Of a stretch of 64,000 bases of DNA, positions 37,387-50,320 are shown piece by piece (positions within the stretch are counted from its first letter, which is position 1; each line of letters opens with the position of its first letter). A program made the position numbers and the translations under genes. This DNA is from Leptobrachium leishanense (taxonomy: Eukaryota > Chordata > Amphibia > Anura > Megophryidae): the NCBI GenBank assembly GCA_009667805.1, contig CM019069.1:50240153-50304152 (forward strand). The letters are read 5' to 3'. The notes under the pieces were generated by a model. It searched no databases. It was not told where the DNA came from and saw only the letters and a list, made by a program, of their open reading frames with translations.

Positions 37387-38793
37387 AGTGACCCTGTCAT
37401 GGACCAACACAAGCTGGTCTCATTTGAGAGGGAATTACAAACTATAGAGGTGCTATATAGGGTTTGCCACTATAGAAAATATTTGAGTAACTTCCTGTCA
37501 AATATGTGCTAGCACCCCCTTCCAGTGACATGTCAACAGAGTGAGTGAAAGCCATACTGCAAGACTGCCCTCTACTCTATTGACTGCAGATGCACCAGCT
37601 AACAAGTCAACGGTGTGTAATCACTACGGCAGGAGGCCAAACGTGCTGCTCTGTGAAATGACCCGCACTGTGTGACACCAACAAAAGGAGGAACATGGCG
37701 GCGTCCTTCGTTGAAACTGGTCGAGTAGCAGTATACGAGAGCTCTTCAAGGAATACGGTATTACCCCAATCCTCAGCGTCTTAATTAGATGGCATCCAAG
37801 AAAGAGAGGACAAATAGCACTTGACTGTTGGCACAGATGCCACACTAACCAGAGAAACTCAAGCTCCATACAGCATCAAAGGAAGAAGAACTGACCAGGC
37901 ACTCTGAGTCAAATATGAGCTCTATTACATGGTGCCAACACAATGTTTCGTGTCTGACATGAGCCTTTTTCAAGTGAATCCTGGGGCATTCAAGCCTGGG
38001 CTCTTAAGAGAAGGCAAGTCAATAAGAACAGGTAGTTGCTTATTCAACAAGATCAACAAATATACATGGGTCCCTGTTCCACCCAAGCCATTAGTACTAA
38101 CCAGTGTGCCCATTGTACTCAATGGCTCCCGTGTTATTCCAGCCGAACTGCAAACTTCTCTTGCGGCTCAGCTGTTGTAGCCCACTGCACAGTGATACGT
38201 CCTATACGTTGTCTAGAAAACGATAATGTGGAAGCAGTCAGAATATAATGAGCACCCAAGGATGCTCGTTATTGCCATTTGCAGACAGTAATGAAGAAAA
38301 TTTTCTTTAGCAAATAATTTAGCTGGTGTTGAGAATAAGATAGGAGCCAGGCAGTATGCGATTTCTGGAGTGTAGCTCTCCGTCACTATTCAGACTTGGA
38401 AATTCAGTGACAATTCACTCTCTAATTAAAGATTGCCATCTGCATATCCCCTGCAGTAACGTTTAAAGGTTACCTGGGAAGACTCAAAGCATCAAAATGG
38501 TGATTTCTGTGCTATATTGAGGATGTAATCATGTAGGTTGGGTTTTAGATCCTTCACTAGAGCCACAAACGAAATGTCTTTATTATGATTTGAATATCTT
38601 AACATAGTATGTAATGAACAGAAAAGTATTGGTGTTTATGCTTCTGATCTGTATTTATAGCTTTGCATTTCTCCTTTTGTTTCATTGCAGCGGCAGAGTC
38701 TCAGCAATATGAATTTTATACTTAAACTAAAAAAAGAAGCTCTTTTATAAATACAAATATTAGAGTGTATTTCCCTCCACACAGGGTCCTTTA
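37387..38793. other. Mostly single-copy non-coding stretch
   Basis: 37930-37990 contains atgtttcgtgtctgacatga, a pattern of an old interspersed repeat. The remainder to 38.79 kb shows no gene, terminal repeat or tandem structure. Confidence 0.4.
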
Positions 38794-39659
38794 GGCTCGG
38801 GTCAGACGAGCGCACGGATCACGTCCGTGTTGCCGCACATTTGTACGTCCGTTATAGCATATAATTAAGACCAATGGAGCCCCACACACACAGTACGTCC
38901 TCGCGGAACTGCCAATGCATAACGGACGCGGCAAACGGACGCAGGTTAGGCAAGAACGTAAATCCGCTAGAACGGATGCACAGAGTGCGCAACGTCCGAG
39001 TAGCTTTGTGTGTGCGTGATGGAACGTAGTCAGACGGACTGCATTTAGGCTAGGGTCAGACTGAGGCAGTGCGAACGCGCGTTCTGGCGCACTTAATCAC
39101 GGCCGTGCTAGCAGCAGATGCCGGGCAATGACGGCCAATATACGAAGTACGGTCGCACAAAAGTCCGGCTGCGCAACGCAAGTGGAAAATGAACGCATTT
39201 TTTCGAGAACGTTAAACCACTAGTACGGACGTACAGAGTGCGCTGCGTCCGCTAGCGGCGTGTGTGCGTGAATTGGAGACATCAGACGCTGCTAATGTCC
39301 AGCCAACATAACGTCCAGATGCAAGAAGTGTTTTATTGATGATCCGTACAAAATCACGGATGAAACTGCGCATAGTATGACCGCTATTGCGTATTCCGTG
39401 AAAAAATACGTCCATTCTTCGAACGCACATTTTCACGGACAACGTGAAAAATGCGTTAGTCTGACCCTAGCCTTATACGTCCAGCATTTTGACGGACAAA
39501 ATGTTTTTCATATTAATTTATTTTCCCTCCTACATCATTCAAAAAAAACATCAGTCACAAAAACTGACTGTGTGGCCACTACCTTGTCGTCAGTCAGAAA
39601 GTACGTCCGTTGTGCACAGACGCACAGTCCGTACAGAATGCGCTCGTCTGACCCTAGCC
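38794..39659. mobile_element. B2 MITE carrying a nested B1 MITE
   Basis: GGCTCGGGTCAGACGAGCGC and its partner are flanked by an exact TTA duplication (38791-38793, 39660-39662). Without the insert the element is collinear with 44311-44755 (gtgatggaacgt, ggactgcattta, tacgtccagcattt). The PIF/Harbinger-type TTA duplication is directly visible. Confidence 0.93.
39048..39472. mobile_element. B1 MITE nested in a B2 MITE
   Basis: GGCTAGGGTCAGACTG / GTCTGACCCTAGCC ends with TTA at 39045-39047 and 39473-39475. The empty site is preserved at 44.57 kb (gcatttatacgtccagc), proving a 3-bp duplication. In the interior it is related to 2150-2575. Confidence 0.95.
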
Positions 39660-39662
39660 TTA

Positions 39663-40140
39663 ATCCAACTGTGTTAAGTATTTTATCATTTGAGATATGC
39701 AAACTGTTCTACAATATTTCTCTATATACTATAAATTGTGTGTGTGTGTTAAACTCCTCTATAGCTTTATATGAAGAAAAAGCCAAAAGAATGTTTTTTT
39801 TTATATAAAAAAAAGTAGAATTAAAAACGTGGATGTTCAGTAAATATAGAATCCCAAACAATAGATCTTTTTTTATTGTATTAGGTTACGCATATTGCAT
39901 TTCTTATATTCTTTATCGGTGATAACTTATTCCATCCAATATATATATGATCTGGAGTTGGATATTGGATATCAACGTGATTAGGTTTTTACTACAGACA
40001 TGATTTTTTTTAGAGATTATGGTAACCGATCTATATAATAAAAAGTTAGAAACTTCTGCAAAATGCAACATAAAAGCACATCTGTAAACAAATGTATGAA
40101 ACAGCCTTTGATAAGGTGTAACACCGTTGGGTTTCTTTCC
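39663..40140. other. AT-rich non-coding
   Basis: Short TG repeat at 39740-39750 and AT-rich sequence. No gene. Confidence 0.4.
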
Positions 40141-40738
40141 TGTAGGCCACGATGAACACACTAAGTCCAGTGACGTCTACATAAAGAGTAATGGAAAGTT
40201 CAGCGTAATAGGCAGAATCCAGCAGTTAAGCATTGGCATAAAAATCTAAGGTCCAATCAAAGCTGCCAATAGTTACCGGTCAGGCGGGTCGGAAGAGACA
40301 ACCTGCCCAGCAGGTGAACAGGACAGGTGTGCTTCAATACAGATAGCTTGAACTTGAATCCCTCAGGCAATTGTAAATGCTGGACAAAGGTTTTGGACAT
40401 TTTTGGCAGAATCTGCTACTTTGGCCTAAAGTTTGAATGCCCACTGGAACTTCCCAGTGGTTGTAAGGTGCTGGTTCCGGGGCGGTAGGTACGAGCCAAT
40501 GTGCAATGAAGAAGTCTTGCAAAGCAGATATATATATGATGATTTATTGTTAAGACACAATAAAGCAAAGGCAATAACAGATATAGAAGAGGTATGCAAT
40601 AGATGGAGAATACTGAATAGGAGGGGAAAAGCTAAGGAATAGGGAAGAAGTGTATATATGTATACACAGGTTACAGGTCTAGAGAAAACTAAAGCAGAAA
40701 TATATATATGAATAAGGAGGAGAGATTGTATATATAAA

Positions 40739-40894
40739 GGTTACAGGGCTAGAGGGAACCAGAGCAGAATATATACAGGTTACAGGGCTAGAGGGAACCA
40801 GAGCAGAATATATACAGGTTACAGGGCTAGAGGGAACCAGAGCAGAATATATACAGGTTACAGGGCTAGAGGGAACCAGAGCAGAATATATACA
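40739..40894 (+). repeat. 39-bp minisatellite, four units
   Basis: Units at 40739, 40778, 40817 and 40856 (ggttacagggctagagggaa, ccagagcagaatatataca), essentially identical, with one degenerate upstream unit at about 40669. It lies in a longer non-coding repeat-like block (40140-41400) with no gene. Confidence 0.93.
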
Positions 40895-41399
40895 GGTTTA
40901 AAGGGAAACTACAGATCAAAACAAAGATACAATACAACAAGGTGTACTTAGGTTATATATATGTATATATATCTGAGTCCTTGGAGATATGGGCAAGTCC
41001 TTATAATCCAGGCAAGGAAAACTTGGGAGGTCCAGGAGGATAACAAGTCCAGAGGTCTGTAGTAAGTAGGAGATCCAGGTGGTTTACAAATAATAAGTCC
41101 AGGAGAGCTATAACAGATAGCCTTGAGAAAATAGGATCCAGCAGAGTATGGGTCCTAGGAGGCCCAACAGGTAGCTCCTTGCAGCTTGGATATTTCCAAG
41201 ACAATGTGGAAGCGTTGGGCTTCAGGTGTGGCCTGGTTTTATGCAGGAATAGTAGGTGATCTAGGCAACACCTGAGCGATGCACAGGCAGAGGTGAGTAG
41301 TGGTACTGCTATATGAAAGTCCCACTACTATGAGCCAGCACTGGGTTTAGGCTTTTTATTACGCCGCCGGCGTTGATCCTTACAGTGGTGGACTCTATT

Positions 41400-42806
41400 C
41401 CAACCGGAGTGGAAATCACTAGAGGTTTATAGAAAATGTATTGTTAGTGGGTTCAGGTTATCAGTTGTATTGAGAATACTCAGACATAAACTCCCCCCTT
41501 GGTGTCCTGGTCTCCTGTCATTGGGCTTTGTGCGTGCAGTGGACTAGCTGAATCCATTTCTACAGGTTTTACAGCTGCAACATTTGAAATGTGTGCGTCA
41601 GAAATAAATTTACTTCTTTGGTCGAGTTGTAGTAACTCATTTACTGCTTGAATATGAAGCTGAGTGGTAATAATTGCATAAGGCTACGTGGCGATAGCTG
41701 CACCCAAGTATTACTCCTGCGGTTCTTTCAAATGGTTCAAATCAAAACGTTTAGGAAGGTGTCGTTAGAAATATAGAAACATACGTTAACAGTGTTTAAA
41801 TGATAAATTCTATACATTTTATGAAATAACTCCTCTCTCTGCAAATGACCAAAAAAACATGGGACTCGATCACCTGGTGTGAGCTAAAACGACAACACTA
41901 CATGAAAAATGTAGCACGAGTCGCTAAAAGGTAGCGCCTGACATCCCACCAACAGATCACCTTGTCCGCAGTAGTCCATGTACAAGATCCATTTGCGCAC
42001 GCTAGGGAAACGATAAGACCCGGGCTGAGACCCAGCGCAAGCGCAGTGTATGGTTAAAAATAAAAAGCGTTTCAGTGCAAAAAAGCCTCCTTTTTTTTTT
42101 AAAAAAAAAGAGAACAAAAAATTGGAACCCCAAATTTCGCCTGTATAATACCGAAAAGTACCTAATAAATTCTAAAGAAGCCTTTTGCTGCAAATGAAAA
42201 AAATTAAACAGTTGAATAAAGAATACGACTGATATTTTTTACATTGAATCCTATGGGCTTCGCACACGGCAGGTTTTCCTATACAATGCATCTTCTCATG
42301 TTTCCCTGAAGCATGACGGTTTAACCATACAATGCATCTTTTACACATAAACTACATCCAGCGAGCCAAGAGAACACCTTGCTGCATTCCTTTCAATTGC
42401 CTGTTAATTTTGGGCAAGGACTTTTGAGGTTTTTTTCTCCCTTTTACATCAGTTAACACCAGGGTTGAGCAGTAGGTAATATTTTGCGATTGGGCCCGGC
42501 GCTAATTTTAGCACCGAAGCTAAACGATCTGTTGGTTAAAATAGCGAGAGTGCGCTGTAGCGCTGCCCATGTTAAGTATAGGATGCAGTAAGTACAGTAA
42601 GCTCACGCTACAAATCGTTAATTACCATGCGTTAAGTGTTTTTTGTGTTTGTAGCAAGAGGCAAACGATCTGTTGGTCCGGCGCTAGACTGAATTTACCT
42701 GCCGCTAACGCGAAAACAGGCTGACGCTAGGGTGAGCTCACACCAGCTGATAGTGCCCGTCATTTCTTAATTCTGGTGACATCAGGTCCTACAGTTACAA
42801 GTTTTT
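41400..42806. other. Non-coding stretch with decayed repeats
   Basis: 42160-42270 is a decayed inverted A-family fragment (cattgaatcctatgggcttc). 42480-42770 is GC/CGCTA-rich with internal repeats (aaacgatctgttggt twice) and resembles the L family. No gene. Confidence 0.45.
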
Positions 42807-43165
42807 ATAAAGCACTAACAAGTTCCGTAGCGCTGTACAATGGGAGACAAAATAACTATACATAGAGGTTCAACACACAGAACAGTAGGAGAGAGGACCC
42901 TGCCCAAGAGCTTACAATCTAAGAAGAGGGGTGACACGCTAGGTGAGGGTTTATAGAGAATATGAAGTAGCAGGGCACATGTGGGCCGGGTGGGAAGATG
43001 CAGTAAGAAATGATCAGAGGGGGATTAGAGAGCGAGAGGATAGGCTTCGGTAAAGTATTGTGTTTTCAGAGACGTCTTGAAGGACTGGAGAGACAGGGAG
43101 AGTCTGCAGGGGAGGGAGTTCCATAGAAAGTGGGCAGCTCAGGAGAAGTCCTGAAGGCTTACTTA
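42807..43165 (+). repeat. J repeat
   Basis: tttttataaagcactaacaa, cgctgtacaatgggagac, ccctgcccaagagcttacaa and tctaagaagaggggt are the J-repeat blocks seen at 5683 and 49665. No protein. Confidence 0.65.
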
Positions 43166-43191
43166 TCACCAAAATAAATTAAAGAGACTAA

Positions 43192-44066
43192 CAGGGTTAT
43201 TCAAAGAGCTCCGAATTGTGGCCGAAAGGTAACCAAATCCTGAAATTCAGCTTACGGTTACCTTTCCTGGCCATTCGGCAATTCAGAGAGTAGGCAGTTC
43301 GCCAAATGTTGGCGAAGTGCCTGCACATACGGTGCCTGTTCGAGGGCAGTGAAATCCCCATAGAGAAGCAATGCGTAGTCTATTCAGAGAACACAAAACA
43401 GCTGAGAAACGTTGCTGAAATACCCTGCCATTCGGTGGTTTCAGTTGACAGGTTTATTCAGGAGAATCACATAGGCTTCAATGTTAAAAACATTCCCGTT
43501 TTAATCCAATATCTAATAAACTGTTTATTATTATATTCTGCAGTAAAAAGTCTCTTTATTTGTAGATTTTTTTTAGGATCTTTTAGGCATTTTTCGGGAT
43601 TTGTTTGCAGAAAAAAATTGGTTTTTTTAAATCGTTTTATTTTTTCTGTAAAAGCCCTTATTATTCATTGGATCTTCTATGTAAATTTCAGACATTTTCG
43701 CTCAGTTTCTTTGCAAACAGCGTTTCACTTTTCAAATATTCAAGCGTACGGTTTTGTTTTTTTCACTCCATTCACCTGCGGTGTCTGTTTTGTCCAGCGG
43801 CTGCTCTGTGCTCTGATCGGCTCCTGCGGCGTGTTCAGCGGGGTTAATCCAGATGTTTTTGCCGGTTTCGGTGAACCTTCGCCTGGGTTTTGCGGTTAGT
43901 TTTCAGCGGGTTTGCGGCGGTTTTTCCCTGAAATTTGGGGACCCTGCGGTGCTTGCTGAATACACCGCAGGGTCGCAGAAATGGGATCGTCAAAACAAAC
44001 CGAATTGAAGAGAACGAAAAGTCACCGAACGTGCGGTGACTTTTCAATACTCTTTGAATAACCCTG
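43192..44066 (+). mobile_element. A-family element, complete
   Basis: CAGGGTTATTCAAAGAG to ctctttgaataaccctg, 875 bp, best-preserved copy. The open frame at 43306-43899 is without domain or codon signal and is considered chance. Confidence 0.87.
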
Positions 44067-44310
44067 TATGTTAACAATATTTTGTCACTGGTAGTTGTGT
44101 TCTGCTGTTATTCTATTCTGCATTTACCAATTCAAAGTTTCAGAAAAAAAGTACCATGGACATTGATCCCAAGAATGGACCCCTGGGATGTATAGAAATG
44201 TAAGTTTCTTGGCTGCAGATAAGAAGGACCAGGTGATAGTGGTTTGGAAAAGCATGAATATTGTTAATCCAAATCACATTATGCTCCTACCAAAGAATGA
44301 TTAGGTTTAA

Positions 44311-44755
44311 GGCTGGGGTCAGACGAGCGTAGTGTTCACGTCCGTGATTGTGCCTAAAATTACGTCCGTGATAGCATGACAGCCCATCGGAGCCCGTTAC
44401 ACTGAGTACGTCCGCACTGAACTGCGGACACACAACGGCCGCGGCCCACGGACGCAAGGCAGGCAAGAACGTACAACCGCTAGAACGGCCGTACAAAGTG
44501 CGCTGCGTCTGCAACGTCCGCATAGCTTTGTGTGTGAGTGATGGAACGTGGTCAGGCGGACTGCATTTATACGTCCAGCATTTTTCACGGACAAAATGGT
44601 TTTGCTTTTTATTTTATTTTCCCTGCTACATCCGTCAAAATATATACGTCAGTGAATAAACGGACTGTGTGGCCGCTACTGCGTCTTCCGTACTGACGTC
44701 GTTCGTACTGCACGGACGCACAGTCTGTAGAAATCACGCTCGTCTGACCCTAGCC
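44311..44755. mobile_element. B2 MITE, uninterrupted
   Basis: GGCTGGGGTCAGACGAGCGT / CTGACCCTAGCC, flanked by TAA at 44308-44310 and 44756-44758. It provides the empty-site reference for 39048-39472. Confidence 0.92.
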
Positions 44756-45476
44756 TAATTGTGTAGTGTGCTACACAGCGGCCACCCATTACCCACCCTC
44801 ACAATATGTTTTGTAACCCATCAGAACCAACCGAACGTGTGCTCATTATCAGTTAAAGACACAAATACATTTAAATGATAGATTTTTATTTTTTTTTACA
44901 TAATTTACTCATGCAAACTGTATTCCGTATACAGTTTGTGAAATGTCATACTCCAAATATTCAAAATTGTAAATTACAGACATAGCGACGAGTTGTGAAA
45001 AGGACGTCAGAGCTATTAATTTTCCCTATGGGCAGAACACAGATGCGCAATTTTAATTTTTTTTAATACCGTTACTAACACCATTCACCGAGTACACTTT
45101 CTCTTCATACTTACAAGATGATCTTTTAATTTACAATATATTACAAAAGAAAAAAACAACAGAAATTGAAATATATAAATAAAGTGAAACATATCTATAT
45201 TAGTTAAAGGATAAACCACTATTTCACTAATGACGCGTCATTGCAAAAATGTCATTGAGATGAAATAAAAAGCTTTCCTGAAGAATTCACATTTTATTTT
45301 TTTTTAAACCACGTATGATTAACAGCATTTAGATGGTGTACTCCATACAGGCTCTTCCGCTATCAAAGAATAAAATATACCCAGAAAATTACATGTAGTG
45401 CATTATCCGCGACGGGGATTGGTCATGCAAAATTATGGACACCGTTCTGCTTCAGCCTTTTTCATCTAAACACAGT

Positions 45477-46161
45477 GGGCCCAATTACAATCATAACGCT
45501 AACGTTAGCGCTTTACCGTTAGCAATAGTGGCCCTAGCGTGGGCGCACCGTATTACAATCCGAATGCTAACGGGTTACAAAACCCGTTAGCGATTTGGAG
45601 CTTGCGCTTTTCAGCGCGAGGTTACTGTACTTTGCGCTCCCTATGCTTAACATGGGGAGCGCAAAGTGTTAATTAGCGTTAGGATTACAAATTTTAAGTT
45701 AACCACAGCTAGGAGCTGGTGCTGATTCAGCTTCTGCAGAATCCATCAGCACCAGCAGAAAATCCCCCCCGCCCCCACCAAAAAAAATACTCACCTTCCA
45801 TCCTGCAGTGAGAACGGCAGCTCCATCTGCTCCTTCTTGCCACCGGGAGCAGAGAGAGACTGGGGGGAAAAAGTCCCCCAGTCTCCCTCTGTAGATTACT
45901 ACGCTGACCTGCCAGATCTCGCAGGTGACCGTCAGAGTCTGTCTCGATGGAGTCTGATGGACTCCATCGAGGGGATGCTCGCGGCGGCGCTTAGCGCTGC
46001 CGCGGGCATCCCGAGGCTTAGCGCCGTGTTACGGTGCAGGCTGCTGGATTAACGCCTGCACCGTAATATCACGCTAAAACGGGGACGCTAAGGAGAAACC
46101 TGCCGACGCAGGTTTTTCTCCTTAGCGTCCCCGTTTTAGCGTGAAGTTTGTAATATGGGCC
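45477..46161. mobile_element. L-family foldback MITE in the presumed 3' UTR
   Basis: Ends GGGCCCAATTACAA / TTGTAATATGGGCC. Collinear with 15471-15933. Contains three successive hairpins near its right end (45941-45972, 46029-46067, 46070-46143). GTG borders both sides, but a short duplication is uncertain. Confidence 0.8.
46070..46143. other. Long near-perfect hairpin
   Basis: Left arm cacgctaaaacggggacgct + aaggagaaacctgc, four-base loop, right arm fully complementary except for two extra bases. A 34-bp stem on either strand. If the minus-strand 3' UTR is transcribed, it would contain this duplex. Confidence 0.9.
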
Positions 46162-47898
46162 TGTGTGTATAGATTTACAAATATACATATTCTCAATTAA
46201 CAGGTACAATAATTAATGGCACATTAAAACATCCTGGGCATCGCACACACCCAACATGCACAATGTACAGGTGGGGAAAAAAGGCAGAACTCCTATTTTT
46301 GAAAGGGATAGCGCCTTTAAATTGAATTAGTCGTTTTGCATCTTGTACCCATTTTAAAACAACCTTAAAACAAAATTTAGACGGAAATATATTCATATAG
46401 ACCTAAATTATGGGAGGACTGGAATAAAGAATGAATAAAAAACGATCACTGCCTGTTGTAGAAAAGCTGCTGCTGGTTCCAGTACGTAGGCAGCAGAATT
46501 CTGCAAAGCGGCTCTTATTTAAAACCCATGTAAACACACTGATTTACTGGTGATTCTATCTGAAATATTGCATTGTGAATCAGTATAGATAATGGCACAT
46601 TGAGAGAACTCAATATCCGACAGACAAGTGGATAATGAGAATGTGTACCTTACAATCATCGCCTTCCGACACAAGTTACATCATGGAATGTTAATTAAAC
46701 ACACAATGGTTTGTCTTCACCTGCAAATGTGTACCAGCCAGCATATATTGAAGGCATCTTTTAAAACATTCAAGCATACTTTGCTGGCAAAAAAATAAAT
46801 AATTTTTTTTTTTTTTAAAAAATAAAAAGAAATAAATAAAAAAAATCGAATGACCCATTCGTACCCCCGTCTCATCCTGGTTACTCCAGACCCAAACGCT
46901 CAGCGTATCATATTAACATCTCCAAGATACATTTCTTGTGGATAAAAAAAAATCTGTATCAAAATTTTGCTACAAGTAAAATGACAGTGCATACACAAAA
47001 AATAAAAAAAATTAAGAACATGTTAGCGTGCAAATACAAAGACAAAAGAGTTTTTTCGAGTTGTCCAATGTAGGTTTTAAGGCTTTTTGCCCCCCAGGTT
47101 GTCATAATCATGGTGTACGTCTAATTCATGAAATACACAGAGATGCAGAATATCAGAAACTGTTCTACTAAACAAACGCAGAACGCGCTAATGGATTTTC
47201 TTGAACACTTTTCGTAGCATCTTCAGGAAAAGAACATTAAAACGAAATCATTCAACGTCACCTACAGAGAAATCATTTTAAGATACATCTAAAATAGAAC
47301 GATTTGGCTGCACTGGAAGCCCAGTGAACCTTCATTGAGCGTCCCCCTCCCCCTAATCCCCCAAGTAAAAAAAAGAAAAAGGTTAAAAAGCCGAAACAAC
47401 CTACACAAAACAGGAATCGATAGACCTTCTTTCAATATTTGCCCCCTTCCCCATGTGCAAAATAAAAAGGCAAAAAGATTAAAAGCAAACTGACCTTGTC
47501 TTTCTTTCTCATGCCTAGTGCATTATGACCTTGACCATCAAGGTCAGAAGGAACTATGCAGAACTTTGGTATAAATGCCACAGAGCTATCATTACTACCA
47601 CATCTTGATTTAAAAGGTCATCCTGATGGTTCATTTTATATATACTTAAAAAAGGAGAAATTAATTGTAACCCAAAACAAAAAAAAAGTTAAAGTAATAC
47701 ATTATTTTTTTTACAAGGATACAAAACCGAAAAAAAAAATCTAACCAGACTAGAACCTGCTCCATACATGGTTAGATTCAGAAAATTAAAATGATTTTAG
47801 GCTACATCATTCTCCTAAATAAAGACTGGCCGTTCAATGATCTTCCCTTCAAAGTCAGCAATTTTTACTAAGCCCTGCTGCATCACGTATGATTTTAA

Positions 47899-48125
47899 TC
47901 AACTTCCCGATGACTGTGCAGGAGGAGGAGGAGTCATAACAACTTGCGCGGCGGCCGGTTCTGTACTTTGATCTACCATCTGGGTGAGAACCGACGTCGC
48001 TATTGCTTCGGCCACACTGGTGGAACTGACCCCGTTGGAAGTGCTAACTGAACTGTGCTGAATCGCCTCGGTCTGCGGACTGCTTGGCATGGAAATGTCT
48101 TCAGAGCTCTCGTCTTTCTCAGAAT
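47899..48125 (-). CDS. Terminal coding exon of an unidentified host gene
   Basis: Minus-strand exon. Acceptor: a pyrimidine-rich run ending TTTTCCACCAG just upstream (48126 and above), then ATTCTGAGAAAG. The exon starts with two bases of a split codon, then reads SEKDESSEDISMPSSPQ, TEAIQHSSVSTSNGVSS, TSVAEAIATSVLTQMVDQ, STEPAAAQVVMTPPPPAQ and SSGS before TGA at 47899-47901. The composition is acidic/Ser at first, then Ala/Val, then Pro/Ser: a disordered C-terminal tail of the kind common in nuclear regulators. There is no catalytic motif. The upstream exons lie beyond 64 kb or were not recognised. I do not recognise the gene. It stands out here as a coding frame with a matching splice site outside any repeat. 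Confidence 0.7.
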
Positions 48126-48551
48126 CTGGTGGAAAACAAAAAAAACGATAACAATTTAACTGGATTTAAAAAAAATAAAAAAATGGATTCAACATGGATA
48201 GGGTGGACATTTCTGAAATATTCTGTAAAGGTGAGATTGCATCATTGTGTCCATGCACACTTATGGCATTTATTTAGTGTGTCATAAACTTCACATATTG
48301 TTTGTATTTGACCATTCATCACCCTGACTTGGCTGTAAATAGTTTTACAGAAGAGCAGACACGTCCGTAGTTTTGGATGCTTTACATTTGACGCAATTAC
48401 GGCCTCATAAAAGATACACATTATGCAGGAAAAGTGTAAATGTGAATATCAAAATATTCAGGTTACTAAATTCCGTTTTGGGTCACACAGCCCATTAGAT
48501 CGTGATTACTAGTATGCCTTTACTTTGCTTCAAACGTCCAGTAAGTCCAGT

Positions 48552-48875
48552 ACCGGCTGGATGGAGTAGAGGTAACATTACTGCTCTATAACCGTGTAGA
48601 CCCATGTTCGGATCCAGGTCAGAGCACCTCTCCAGTAAGTGTCACTGGGCAAGACACCCACTAGTAACGGCTCTGCCCTTCGACCATGGAGAAGCAAGTC
48701 AAAATACTATTCAGCACATCCCTCCAATACAACTGTGGAGAAGCAAGTTTCGACTTTACGAGAAGCAGGTTCAACCTAACCACCAGGTCACTGATCTACA
48801 GTCATGGAAAGCCGACTCGATCCCACTCAGAAGACGCCACCAGCCAGTGTCCTTGGGCAAGACCCCTAACGATAT
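48552..48875 (+). mobile_element. tRNA-like SINE
   Basis: ccggctggatggagtagagg then taacattactgctctataac and a B-box-like gttcggatcc, ctctccagtaagtgtc, followed by the second unit through gaagacgccaccagcc. 48900-49045 continues with another common repeat ending cttgtaaagcgctgcggaat. Confidence 0.75.
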
Positions 48876-49045
48876 GGAGGCGCCTACCTCACAAAATACT
48901 TGTACATCTCATAGATTGTAAATTCCCTTGGGAACAGGGTCCCCCTGAATCAGGCCGTATCATCCATGTGCGGTATTCTAATGTATCAACCCCTTGTACA
49001 CTGATCTTGTAAAGCGCTGCGGAATTTGTAAAGGATAATCAATGA

Positions 49046-49664
49046 TCATACATTGAGCAAATCCTATGATGAAGGCTGCCCGCCCACTCTGTCAATCTAC
49101 AAGGAGCACCATGCCAATGGCTTTTAGGGCAGTGATGGTTGACGCCAGTAGAGGGGACCTCCTGCTTGCTATACCCACTCCATGACTGCAAACACACTTA
49201 AAGGAAGTCAAGGTTTAAAAAGGGGGTGAATGAGGGGTTAAATACTAATCCCAACTGACCCCTTCCCTCCTATTATAGCCCTGTATTGTCATTTGCTCAC
49301 CCTTTAATTCAGTGCCAAGCTCCCTCGGTGCTGCTCCGGTTCTGGCAGTCATCGTTACTTATGGCAATAGTGGTGTACCAAAGCAGTCAGGGGGCTGGAT
49401 GCAATGAGGGCCACTGGCTGATTGGGAACGTATTGAGCTATACATCCCTGACCAAGCCCTCAGAAGCTTCATGGGTGGGGGGGGTATCCCACAATTATGG
49501 TTACTAAAGTATCCCTTTAAGGAGTCAGAGCATTGGCTTCAATACAAAAGCTTAATGTGCATAAGAATGGATCTTGTGCATTGTTGCTGTCCTGAAAGTG
49601 ATGTCTATGGGCCAATGTGGGAACACCTGGCAGTGAAAAAATATAAATTGCGGTTTGCAATATA
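49046..49664. other. Non-coding, nothing recognised
   Basis: No gene or repeat boundary supported. A weak tail gtatccctttaagg at 49509 looks like a TTAA-element end, but its partner is not clear. Confidence 0.4.
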
Positions 49665-50320
49665 TCAATTACAATTATTTATAACGTACGAACATATTCC
49701 GCCACGCCGTACAATGGGTAGGACAAAAGAAGCAAAATTAATTAAGTCTGACACAATTAGGATGATAAGAAGACAAAGCGCAGGGGGTGATTCAAAAGGT
49801 TAGAGTTCACCATATGAGCAATAATGGGATGTATGGAGGCTCTGTGGGAGATCAGGAGCAATGGGAGGCAGGATTATGGCATGAGTTTACAGGCTTCTCA
49901 AATGTATTGTGTTTAAAGGGACGTCTTTAAAGATTGGAGGGAGCTCCATAGATAAGAGGCACCTTGATAAATGTCCAGAAGGCGAGAAAGAGGGTGCGGG
50001 TACAAGGAGTGGGTAATATCAGATCATTGGCAGAGCGAATTGACCAGGATGGAATTTACCTGCTAATAATGGAGGAGATGTAGGGAGGGCACTGTAATAG
50101 AGCACTTTTTACGCAGCGACTAATATTCTGAATAGAATTCTAAAAGAAACAGAACAAGTATAGAGACTGACAAAGGGGTGAGGTGTGAGAGGTGCAGGAT
50201 GTGAGGTGGATGAGCCAGGCAGAGGCATTCATTATAGACTGGAGAGGGTTAATCTGGGATAATCATGGCATAAGGTCAATGGGAAGAGGGTTACAGTAGT
50301 CTGGGTGGGAAATAAGAGTT
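49665..50320 (+). repeat. J repeat, long copy
   Basis: attatttataacgtacgaac, cgccgtacaatgggtaggac and internal purine-rich segments (gcgagaaagagggtgcgg, gttacagtagtctgggtggg) match the J family. The longest copy in the window. No protein coding. Confidence 0.55.

Larger units (their letters stand above)
44880..47898 (-). other. Probable 3' UTR of the minus-strand gene, with an inserted MITE
   Basis: Follows directly after the stop of the terminal exon. AT-rich, repeat-poor apart from the MITE 45477-46161. An AATAAA on the minus strand is at 44885-44890, a possible distal poly(A) signal, and another AATAAA-like site lies near 45295. The true end is not fixed by sequence alone. Confidence 0.5.
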
